In this document: positions 25,849 through 33,605 of the stretch, one piece after another
Layout of the letters: each line of letters opens with the position of its first letter
Numbering within the stretch: position 1 is the first letter of the stretch
Assembly: GCA_024234395.1 (NCBI GenBank)
Contig: JACKOH010000002.1
Coordinates: 372,001-436,000 of the forward strand
Length of the DNA stretch: 64,000 nt
DNA from: Pseudomonadales bacterium
GTDB lineage: Bacteria; Pseudomonadota; Gammaproteobacteria; Pseudomonadales; Pseudohongiellaceae
Direction of reading: 5' to 3'
Position numbers and translations under genes: made by a program
Notes under the pieces: model-generated
Seen by the model: the letters and a program-made list of their open reading frames with translations, nothing else
Database searches by the model: none
Told to the model about the DNA's origin: nothing

Positions 25849-26265
25849 ATGACTCTCTACACGACCCAGCAGGTTGCCGATCTGCTCGATCTGCATGTCA
25901 AGACCGTGCGAGGTTACGTAAAGGACGGCAGACTGCGCAGCACCCGTTTAGGCAAGCAATATCGGATTGCCCGCAAGGACCTGGAAGCCTTTCTGGGTAA
26001 ATCCCTGGACGTCAGTCCCGCAGCCGTGACCCCGCAGGCTGAGGTATCCAGCATTGTCGAACTGGAAGGGATTGGAAACCAGGCTGCCAGTCGCCTTTCC
26101 AACCTGATGATGACGGCTGCCAGAGGACACCGGGAGGAACGTCCCCTGCGCGTGGAAACCCTGTTCGATCCCGAGCGCAACCGTCTCAAGCTGATCGTGA
26201 TCGGCAGTCTGGAAGCAACCGTGACACTGCTGCAGATGATCGACCGGCTGAACAGAGAGCAATGA
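25849..26265 (+). CDS. Excisionase-type helix-turn-helix regulator
   Basis: A protein of 138 residues. The N-terminal 55 residues are a MerR/excisionase-like HTH (YTTQQVADLLDLHVKTVRG followed by YVKDGRLRSTRLGKQYRI). The C-terminal ~80 residues (SSIVELEGIGNQAASRLSNL to LEATVTLLQMIDRLN) form an unassigned alpha/beta region that may sense a ligand or dimerise. It is preceded by the phased operator array and followed by an alpha/beta hydrolase gene one base after its stop, so the pair is a coupled regulator-enzyme unit. Confidence 0.85.
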   Translation: MTLYTTQQVADLLDLHVKTVRGYVKDGRLRSTRLGKQYRIARKDLEAFLGKSLDVSPAAVTPQAEVSSIVELEGIGNQAASRLSNLMMTAARGHREERPLRVETLFDPERNRLKLIVIGSLEATVTLLQMIDRLNREQ

Positions 26266-26266
26266 C

Positions 26267-27127
26267 ATGAAACCGGTTTACCGTTCCCCGGCGGGCCGGG
26301 ATCTGATCCTGACCCGTTACCGGGATTCTCTGTGTGCCTGGCCGAAACCTTTTGAACAGCTGACCATTCCGACCCGTCAGGGGAAGACTGCAGTGATCCG
26401 CTGCGGCGACAGGGATAAGCCGGCAATGTTCCTGTTACACGGTTCCATGAGCAACTCACTGATCTGGATGAAAGACGCGGCGAGCTGGAAGCAGCACTTT
26501 CAACTGTTCGCCATCGATATTATCGGCGAACCAGGTTGCAGTGCCGAATCGAGACCCGACCTCCACAGCGAAGCCTACGCTCAGTGGCTGGATGACATAC
26601 TCGATAGCCTGGCAGTTACCTCCGGGAGCTTCGTGGGGATCTCACTGGGTGGCTGGCTGGCGCTTGATTATGCGATCCGCAGGCCAGCGCGAGTGAAGCG
26701 AATGGTGGTCCTGTGTCCGGCCGGAATTGGCAGACAGAAGCACAGTCTGGTATTCAAGGCATTACTGCTGTCCCTGCTTGGTGCCTGGGGCAAACGCCGG
26801 TTGCGCGCTCTGGTCACGGGCAATACAAGCGAACAGGCCGATGCGGACTTCCTGCGTTATCTGAATTATCAGACGCTGATTCAGCAATACTTCCGGCCCA
26901 GGATCGTGCGCTTCAAGCTCTTCAGCGATGCCGATTTACGGTCGATCACGGCACCGACTCTGTTGATTGCCGGCGGCCAGGATGCCTTCTTCGATTTCAG
27001 CGACGCTGAGGCACGGCTGTCCCGGCTGCACTGCAACATCGAAGTGCGGTTTCAGGAGCAACTGGGACATATGATCATCAATCAGGGCGAAGAAATTCTC
27101 CGGTTTCTGCAACAGCAACCGGAGTGA
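26267..27127 (+). CDS. Alpha/beta hydrolase coupled to HTH regulator
   Basis: A protein of 286 residues without signal peptide. Oxyanion/HG motif FLLHGSMSNSLIWM, nucleophile elbow GISLGGWLAL (Ser near residue 126), acid in AGGQDAFFDFS and His in QLGHMIIN near the C-terminus, a complete triad of the classical alpha/beta hydrolase. It begins one base after the regulator stop. The likely function is a small-ester or carboxyl-ester hydrolase controlled by the upstream HTH protein; the substrate is not known. Confidence 0.85.
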   Translation: MKPVYRSPAGRDLILTRYRDSLCAWPKPFEQLTIPTRQGKTAVIRCGDRDKPAMFLLHGSMSNSLIWMKDAASWKQHFQLFAIDIIGEPGCSAESRPDLHSEAYAQWLDDILDSLAVTSGSFVGISLGGWLALDYAIRRPARVKRMVVLCPAGIGRQKHSLVFKALLLSLLGAWGKRRLRALVTGNTSEQADADFLRYLNYQTLIQQYFRPRIVRFKLFSDADLRSITAPTLLIAGGQDAFFDFSDAEARLSRLHCNIEVRFQEQLGHMIINQGEEILRFLQQQPE

Positions 27128-27434
27128 GTGGCGGTATTATTGTAATCACCCTGATCTGACCTTTACAGGCGCGACCGCAGCTATCGAATTTTCGCCTCAC
27201 TGGTATGGGATGCGCGGGGCCAACTGCGGGCACGGTGCGCGCTTTTGGTGCCTGGGGTCAGGTCTATTGGTTTTAACAGCACGGTTTTCGCTGCATTTCC
27301 ATGGCACGGATAATGCTTCCTTCCCCTACATAGCGCCATCAGCTCCGGCCGGATTCGGCCTGTCCGGAGTCTGTGCATGGGGCAGATAACAGCAACTGCA
27401 GCCACCCTCGTCAAACCGAATGGAGAACCCAATA
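27128..27434. other. Intergenic stretch, no gene seen
   Basis: About 305 bases between the alpha/beta hydrolase stop and the M20 hydrolase start. No credible coding frame, hairpin with T-run or repeat copy was recognised. GGAG before 27435 is the ribosome site of the next gene. The promoter for that gene should be here but no clear boxes stand out. Confidence 0.4.
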
Positions 27435-29060
27435 ATGATTTCCCAGCGTGCCAAGCTGCCGACCCGAATCCTTTCTGCGTTACGCAGGTTACCTGCCAGC
27501 CTGATCCTGCTGGTTTCAGTTTTAGCACCGCTGTCCCACGCCCAGGACAGCGAGGCACTCAAGCAGGAAATCATGGCCGCGATCGACGCCAGGGCCAAGC
27601 TGGTCCAGGAAATGGTGGATTCCATTTTCAGTTTTGCCGAGCCTGGATTTCAGGAATATCGTACCTCCGAATACATCACCGGCATCCTGGCAGCCAATGG
27701 CTTCACCATCGAAATGGGGGTGGCTGGCATACCGACTGCCTGGACCGCCACCTGGGGTGAGGGTGGACCGATGATTGCCCTGGGCAGCGATATCGATGCC
27801 CTGCTCGGGCTGTCCCAGGTACCGGGCTCGCCGGTGATCGAGCCCATGATCCCCGGCGCCCCGGGCCATGGCGAAGGACATAATTCCGGCATGCCGGCCA
27901 TGGTGGCGGCTGCACTCGCGCTGCAGGAGGTGATGACCAGGCATGGCATTCCCGGCCGACTCAAGGTGTGGCCCGGTGTGGCGGAGGAACTGCTGGCCAC
28001 CAAGGCCTTTTTTGTCCGTGACGGCATGTTCGACGACGTCGATGCCACCATCTTTTCCCATGTCTCCAACAGCTTCAGCACCTCCTGGGGAACCCCCGGC
28101 GGTAACGGCATGGTCTCGGTGGAGTACACTTTCAAGGGCCGCACCGCCCACGGCGCGGGTGCTCCCTGGGCCGGCCGCAGCGCCCTGGACGCGGTGGAGA
28201 TCATGAACTACGCCTGGAACATGCGCCGCGAACATCTGCCGCTGACCCAGCGCTCCCACTACATCATCAGCAATGGTGGTGGCCAGCCCAACGTGGTACC
28301 GGAATATGCTGCGGTCTGGTACTACTTCCGGGACACCACTTTCGAAGGCGTACGATCATCGTTTGAAATCGGTAACACCATCTCGGAAGCGGCGGCCATG
28401 GCCACCGAGACCAGTGTCAGTCGCCGGGTTCTCGGTTACGCCGCGCCGCAGCACGGCAACCGGCCCATGGCGGAAGCCGCCTACGAGAACATCAAGAAAG
28501 TCGGCATGCCCACCTGGACTGAGGAGGATTACGCGTTTTCCCGCGCGGTGGCAGACAACACCCGGCCCGGGACACCCGCGGATGAGCTGACCTTCCTGAG
28601 AACCGAGGTCGACGAACTTTCCACCCCGGAAACCCGCGGTCCCTCCATGGGTGGCGGTTCCGACGATATCGGCGACATCATGTGGACGGTTCCCACCATC
28701 ACCATCCGCTACCCGGCCAATATTCCCAATACCACCGGTCACCACGTGACCGCCGCCATGGCTATGGCCACACCCATCGCCCATAAGGGCGCCGTGGCAG
28801 GAGCGAAGGCCGTGGCCCTCACCACCTACGACCTGATTACCGATTCCGAACTGCTGGAATCGGCGAAATACTATTTCGAAACCGTGCAGCTGGCCAATGG
28901 CAGTTACGATCCGGTGCTGACCCCGGAAGATCAACCCGCGGTGCACCTTAACCGGGAACTGATGGAACAGATGCGGCCGCAGATGGAAGCCTATTACTTC
29001 GATCCAACCCGTTACGACAGCTATCTGGAACAACTGGGAATCGACTATCCCCCGCAATAG
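27435..29060 (+). CDS. Exported M20-family amidohydrolase (AbgB-like)
   Basis: A protein of 541 residues from ATG 27435 with GGAG at proper spacing (the frame opens at 27420). The signal peptide ends LSHAQ. The metal-binding region has ALGSDIDALLGLSQ and GHGEGHNSGMPAMVAAAL, the latter matching the GHxxGHN layout of AbgB/amidohydrolase M20D proteins; the catalytic Glu pair is in WPGVAEELLATKAF. The dimerisation insert begins near GNGMVSVEYTFKGRTAHG. Family enzymes hydrolyse acyl-amino acids or aminobenzoyl-glutamate. Export is unusual for AbgB, so the substrate is probably external. The APC permease gene follows 140 bases later. Confidence 0.85.
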   Translation: MISQRAKLPTRILSALRRLPASLILLVSVLAPLSHAQDSEALKQEIMAAIDARAKLVQEMVDSIFSFAEPGFQEYRTSEYITGILAANGFTIEMGVAGIPTAWTATWGEGGPMIALGSDIDALLGLSQVPGSPVIEPMIPGAPGHGEGHNSGMPAMVAAALALQEVMTRHGIPGRLKVWPGVAEELLATKAFFVRDGMFDDVDATIFSHVSNSFSTSWGTPGGNGMVSVEYTFKGRTAHGAGAPWAGRSALDAVEIMNYAWNMRREHLPLTQRSHYIISNGGGQPNVVPEYAAVWYYFRDTTFEGVRSSFEIGNTISEAAAMATETSVSRRVLGYAAPQHGNRPMAEAAYENIKKVGMPTWTEEDYAFSRAVADNTRPGTPADELTFLRTEVDELSTPETRGPSMGGGSDDIGDIMWTVPTITIRYPANIPNTTGHHVTAAMAMATPIAHKGAVAGAKAVALTTYDLITDSELLESAKYYFETVQLANGSYDPVLTPEDQPAVHLNRELMEQMRPQMEAYYFDPTRYDSYLEQLGIDYPPQ

Positions 29061-29200
29061 CCCGATACAGTACCGCCCGCTACAGTGAAGCGTGCCTCCG
29101 TCGAAGTGGGTCGGCCCGAATTGCCGCCGTGACTGGACATTTGTCAGGGGCACGTTTACCTTTTCGGTCGCTGAAATTCATCTCCGGGGAGCGGTAGCCA

Positions 29201-30559
29201 ATGAAGCAATCAGGCCAGAAGTCCGGTTTTCTGCGGGTCCTGGGGCGACGCGACGTCATCGCCCTCGCCTTCGGTGCCATGATCGGCTGGAGCTGGGTGG
29301 TCCTGACCGGCACCTGGATTTCATCCGCCGGGACGCTGGGCGCGATCCTGGCCTTCCTGATCGGTGGCGGCGCCATCGCCATCGTGGGACTGACATACGC
29401 GGAACTCGCCTCAGCCCTGCCGTACGCCGGTGGGGAACATGTGTACAGCCAGCGTGCGCTCGGTAACACCGCTTCGTTTATCTGTACCTGGGCCATCATT
29501 TTCGGTTACACCTCGGTGATCGCCTTCGAGGCAGTGGCCCTGCCCACGGTGCTGAGCTCCCTGGTCCCGGGCCTGGACCGTGGCTACCTGTGGACCATCG
29601 CCGGCTGGGATGTGTACCTGACCTGGGTGCTGGTGGGAGTGGCCGGCGCCGTGCTGATGACAACCCTGAACATCGTCGGGGTCAAGACCGTGGCTATCGT
29701 GCAGACTACCGTGGTGACCCTGATCCTGGTGGTAGGTGCTCTGTTCATCGGTGGCTCCGGGGTCACCGGCAATGTGGAAAACCTGCAGCCGCTGTTCAAG
29801 GACGGTGTCAACGGAATTACCCTGGTGCTGGTCATGGTGCCGTTCATGTTCGTCGGCTTCGACATCATTCCCCAGGCCGCTGAAGAAATTGACCTGCCGT
29901 TCCGAGACATTGGAACCGCGCTGGTGATCTCCATTGTCATGGCGATCGCCTGGTACAGCCTGATCATTCTTGGCGTGGGCCTGCTCATGAATGGCGAGAG
30001 CCTGAGTCAGGCGGATCTGGTGACGGCCGAGGCCAATGCCCTGATCTACGGGGAAATCGGCGGTACTATCCTGTTGCTGACCGGACTGGCGGGCATCCTC
30101 ACCACCTGGAATGCACTGATCGTCGGTGCCAGCCGGGCCATCTACGCCCTCGCCCAGGCCGATATGCTGCCCGGATTCCTGGGCAGGCTGCACCCTACTC
30201 ACCATACCCCGGTCAACGCTATCCTGCTGGCCGGCATCCTGTCGCTGATCAGTCCTTTTTTCGGCCGCCCGGCACTGGTCTGGCTGGTGGATGCCGGTGG
30301 CCTGGGAATCGTCGTCGCCTATACCCTGGTCGCCTGGTCGTTTCTGGCCCTTCGAAACAAGGAGCCGGATCTGGAGCGCCCCTATCGGGCTCCGTTCGGG
30401 AAGGTCACAGGGTATACAGCGCTGCTGCTGTCGCTGGGGCTGATTTTTCTCTATCTGCCCGGCAGCCCTGCAGCGCTGATCTGGCCGCAGGAATGGGGTA
30501 TCGTGCTGTTCTGGATTGCGATAGGCGGACTGCTTTTTTCCATGCGGACGAAATTCTGA
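29201..30559 (+). CDS. APC-superfamily amino acid/amine permease
   Basis: A protein of 452 residues with about 12 hydrophobic segments. The first helix has the broken-helix motif AFGAMIGWSWVVLTG, and the later FDIIPQAAEEIDLPFRD is the conserved APC loop after helix 6. GGGGAG lies before ATG 29201. APC carriers import amino acids or amines with protons or sodium. Its place right after an exported M20 amidohydrolase suggests uptake of the released amino acid or amine, an inference from context. Confidence 0.9.
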   Translation: MKQSGQKSGFLRVLGRRDVIALAFGAMIGWSWVVLTGTWISSAGTLGAILAFLIGGGAIAIVGLTYAELASALPYAGGEHVYSQRALGNTASFICTWAIIFGYTSVIAFEAVALPTVLSSLVPGLDRGYLWTIAGWDVYLTWVLVGVAGAVLMTTLNIVGVKTVAIVQTTVVTLILVVGALFIGGSGVTGNVENLQPLFKDGVNGITLVLVMVPFMFVGFDIIPQAAEEIDLPFRDIGTALVISIVMAIAWYSLIILGVGLLMNGESLSQADLVTAEANALIYGEIGGTILLLTGLAGILTTWNALIVGASRAIYALAQADMLPGFLGRLHPTHHTPVNAILLAGILSLISPFFGRPALVWLVDAGGLGIVVAYTLVAWSFLALRNKEPDLERPYRAPFGKVTGYTALLLSLGLIFLYLPGSPAALIWPQEWGIVLFWIAIGGLLFSMRTKF

Positions 30560-30574
30560 ACCCTGTCTGACGGC

Positions 30575-32152
30575 TCAGCGGCCGCTGATCCGCTGTGTTC
30601 CTTTCAGAGTGCCGCGCCGATCCGCCGGCGGAAACCCGTCGCCGCGAAGTTCCGCCAGGCTCATGGTATTGACCCGATCGATGATGGCGGCAAAGGCCCG
30701 CGTGCTGCGCTCCAGTCCACTGGCCGGCACCAGTTCGGGAATGTCCAGCGACGTGTGGTAGATGACATGATCGATAATGTGAAAGGACGGCGCGTAAGCG
30801 CCGTTTTTAGGACCGTCTTCGATGGCATAGACCGACACGCCGAATTCCTTGAGGGTGTCGAATACCATCTGTTCAAAAACCGGGCTGCCCAGCGAATTCC
30901 AGCGAAACGCGCCGATGCCGTTGGTCGGGGTCAGATTGTTGTTGTACATGTACAACAATGTCTGTGACGGATGTTCCATGGTCAGCTTGAGGGCCACCCG
31001 CTCCCAGGGATAGGCGTCGTTGATACCGATTCCCGGCCGGCCCCTGGCCACCTCGCCATGGTGATGATCGGAAAACTGGATGAAACGCAGTGTACGCGGT
31101 CGCTCCGCCAGCGGTTGTCCGGCATAGAACCTGGCAATCTCAAGGGCGCTGGCCATCCCGGCAGCGTTGTCGGTTGCGGCCTGAAAGTAACCGTCGGTGT
31201 GAGTCATGATGACGATCTCCTCATCCGAGCTGCCGGGCAGAGTGGCGATTGTGTAAGCGGTCTCCACGTTCTCCACCCGCTCCACCTGCAATCGGAACCG
31301 GACCATGACTTTTTCACCACGGTCCAGCCGTTCCCGCAGGACGAAACCGTCGTCCATGCTGAGGGTAAACTGGGGGATTTCCTCGATGCCGCCCTCCGGC
31401 TGAAACTGGCCGTTGCCTGGAACACCCATGACATTGATGACCATGGCGGCGCCCCTTTCCACGGCCCGGGTGTTGGCATTGAAAAGGCCGGACCGGTCAC
31501 TGGCGGAGTGACTGCGCCCACCTGGCACAAAGACACTGTAAATGACCACTGCCTTGCCGGCGACGTCACGGCCGCTGAAGTCGGCAGCCGAGCCGACACC
31601 GACCCATACCGCTTCCGCTGCCAGGCCTTCCGGACCGGTTTCCCGGGTCCCGGCGACCGGAAAGGCAGTGGGTAAAGCCACGGTCATTCCATCTTCGGAG
31701 GTAAAGCTCGCCTGCCAGTCCTGCGGCCGCCAGTCCATGGGCAGTCGATAGGGAAATCTTTCCACGCTCAGACCCAGCTGCTCGAACCTTTCGGTCATGT
31801 ACGCCATGCCCTCGCGGTCGGCACTGGTACCCGGCAGGCGCCCCCACCAGCGATGACCCGCATCCCGGTAGCGCAGGGCGATCTGACCCAGGTCCACGAC
31901 CTGCTGTTTCATCCGCGCACCGTCGATGCTGGCGTAGCGTTGTTGTTCGGGGGTCAGTGGCCAGGTGGGATACTGATCATCCGCGAACAGCAGGGTTTTC
32001 CCATCCCGTGGTAAACCCTGGCCGAAAGTCTGCAGCACTTCGGGCCCGGTGTCCGGCTGGGAGGCGACCCTGCCGGGCAGCCAGGCCGCTCCCAGTACCA
32101 GAGCCAGCAGAGTCACGGGGAACAGGTTAAGGTATTTTTTGAAAATTGGCAT
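30575..32152 (-). CDS. M28-family-like exported protein with His-His in place of Glu-Glu
   Basis: A protein of 525 residues from ATG 32152; the frame runs further up without homology. Signal peptide near residues 10-30. It is a paralogue of the protein at 9260: IVIMTHTDGYFQAATDNAAG carries His318 and Asp328, then FIQFSDHHHGEVARG (His363-His365) stands where M28 enzymes have Glu-Glu, then KLTMEHPSQT and a final IYHTSLDIPELVPASG. The same substitutions in two diverged copies argue for a functional variant. It reads convergently with the permease gene, stops 15 bases apart. Confidence 0.7.
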   Translation of the reverse strand: MPIFKKYLNLFPVTLLALVLGAAWLPGRVASQPDTGPEVLQTFGQGLPRDGKTLLFADDQYPTWPLTPEQQRYASIDGARMKQQVVDLGQIALRYRDAGHRWWGRLPGTSADREGMAYMTERFEQLGLSVERFPYRLPMDWRPQDWQASFTSEDGMTVALPTAFPVAGTRETGPEGLAAEAVWVGVGSAADFSGRDVAGKAVVIYSVFVPGGRSHSASDRSGLFNANTRAVERGAAMVINVMGVPGNGQFQPEGGIEEIPQFTLSMDDGFVLRERLDRGEKVMVRFRLQVERVENVETAYTIATLPGSSDEEIVIMTHTDGYFQAATDNAAGMASALEIARFYAGQPLAERPRTLRFIQFSDHHHGEVARGRPGIGINDAYPWERVALKLTMEHPSQTLLYMYNNNLTPTNGIGAFRWNSLGSPVFEQMVFDTLKEFGVSVYAIEDGPKNGAYAPSFHIIDHVIYHTSLDIPELVPASGLERSTRAFAAIIDRVNTMSLAELRGDGFPPADRRGTLKGTQRISGR

Positions 32153-32261
32153 GGTCTGGCCCGGTCCTGATGTGTTGATCGAGTTTCCTGAACGAGGGAC
32201 CCTGTTCAGGATAGTTTCCTCCAGGCTGTGTGTTACAGCGAAGATTCCACCGCCCACCTGC

Positions 32262-33602
32262 TCAGTCCCTGCGGTTTGAATAGCGTTCCTGATAGCGCTC
32301 GAACAGCTCCTGCTGAGTTCCATACAGGTCGATTTCCCGGCCCTGGATAAATGCCCAGATGACGTTGCTGGTGCGCATATCCAGCGCATCACCGGTGGAA
32401 ACGATCAGGGTCGCATCCTTGCCGACCTCCAGCGTGCCGACCCGGTCGGCGACACCGAGAATCTCGGCGTTATTGCGGGTAATCATCGCCAGTGCCGTTT
32501 CACGATCCAGACCATATGCGGCCGCCGTGCCGGCAAAAAACGGCAGGTTGCGCTGCCGGTCTATGGAGGTTCCACCACCACCTATACCCACTTTCAGGCC
32601 GGCGTCAGTTAACAGGAACGGCATTTTAAACGACTCGTTGACATCGCTCCAGGTATGCTCCGGCAGAGCATGGATCTCTTCATAGAGCACCGGGATGGAT
32701 TCCTCCAGTAACAGGTCTTTCACCTGCAGCGCCTGGCGGCCACCCACCAGCACCACGTCGGCAATTCCATATCGGCGGGCGAACCGTACGCCGCTGATAA
32801 TTTCCCTGGGTTCATCGGCATGCAGGTAGAGACGTGCCGCTCCGTTGAGTACCGGCTGCAGGGCCTGCAGGTTGAGGTTGACCGGATCACCGGTATAGGT
32901 CACTGCATTCTGGAACAGATTATTCAATACCTGGACGGCGCCTTCATATTCCGGGTTGTCGATGATTTCCAGCTGCCCGGTTTCCTCATCCCGATCACGG
33001 CGTCGCAACCGGGGCCAGCGCAGGTGAATGCCGTCGTCAACCTGCAACAGGGCGTCCTCCCAGTTCCAGCCATCCAGCTTCATTACCGAGGAATAGCCCG
33101 AGACCAGCCCTCCCTCGGGCGTGACCTGGGCGGTCAGGATACCGTTGAAGCGCTGGGTGGGAATGAATTCCGAGTCGGTGTTATAGGCAATCGCCGATCT
33201 GACACTGGCGTTGATATCGCCCTCCTCGAGAACGTCCTGGGTGGCTCTGACACTGCCGACTTCTTCCAGGCCGAGAACCGTATTGGGCATGACGAAACCA
33301 GGATAGACATGCTGTCCCTGGACATCGACGAGGCGGTGTCCGGACAGATCGATGCCGTCCGACATGGAGCCGACCCCGGTAATAACTCCGTCTTCGAATG
33401 TGACGACGCCGTTGCCGATGACGGTGCCATTACCCACATGCACAATGGCACCGACTACCGCGATCGGCTCACTCTGATCCTCTGCCGGTACCGGCACCAC
33501 TGCCCGGACCAGGCCCATGCTCGCTGCGGTCACCAACAGAACCACGGTGCGCAGGAAAGTTACGGCTGTCAGACGGTCTGCCACTTTCAGTGTCACACTC
33601 AT
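32262..33602 (-). CDS. Exported amidohydrolase-like protein lacking the first HxH metal motif
   Basis: A protein of 446 residues from ATG 33602, with AGGAGG just upstream, overlapping the end of the previous gene's reading region (4 bases apart). A signal segment near residues 15-35 precedes an imidazolonepropionase-like amidohydrolase fold: IAVVGAIVHVGNGTVIGNG, VYPGFVMPNTVLGLEE, ARLYLHADEPREI, LTDAGLKVGIGGGG, and the composite-domain end GTLEVGKDATLIVSTG. At PGF the family expects D-x-H-x-H, but the sequence is VMPNTVLG, so the binuclear metal site is incomplete. It is either a non-catalytic partner of the larger neighbour or uses a single metal. Confidence 0.75.
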   Translation of the reverse strand: MSVTLKVADRLTAVTFLRTVVLLVTAASMGLVRAVVPVPAEDQSEPIAVVGAIVHVGNGTVIGNGVVTFEDGVITGVGSMSDGIDLSGHRLVDVQGQHVYPGFVMPNTVLGLEEVGSVRATQDVLEEGDINASVRSAIAYNTDSEFIPTQRFNGILTAQVTPEGGLVSGYSSVMKLDGWNWEDALLQVDDGIHLRWPRLRRRDRDEETGQLEIIDNPEYEGAVQVLNNLFQNAVTYTGDPVNLNLQALQPVLNGAARLYLHADEPREIISGVRFARRYGIADVVLVGGRQALQVKDLLLEESIPVLYEEIHALPEHTWSDVNESFKMPFLLTDAGLKVGIGGGGTSIDRQRNLPFFAGTAAAYGLDRETALAMITRNNAEILGVADRVGTLEVGKDATLIVSTGDALDMRTSNVIWAFIQGREIDLYGTQQELFERYQERYSNRRD

Positions 33603-33605
33603 AAC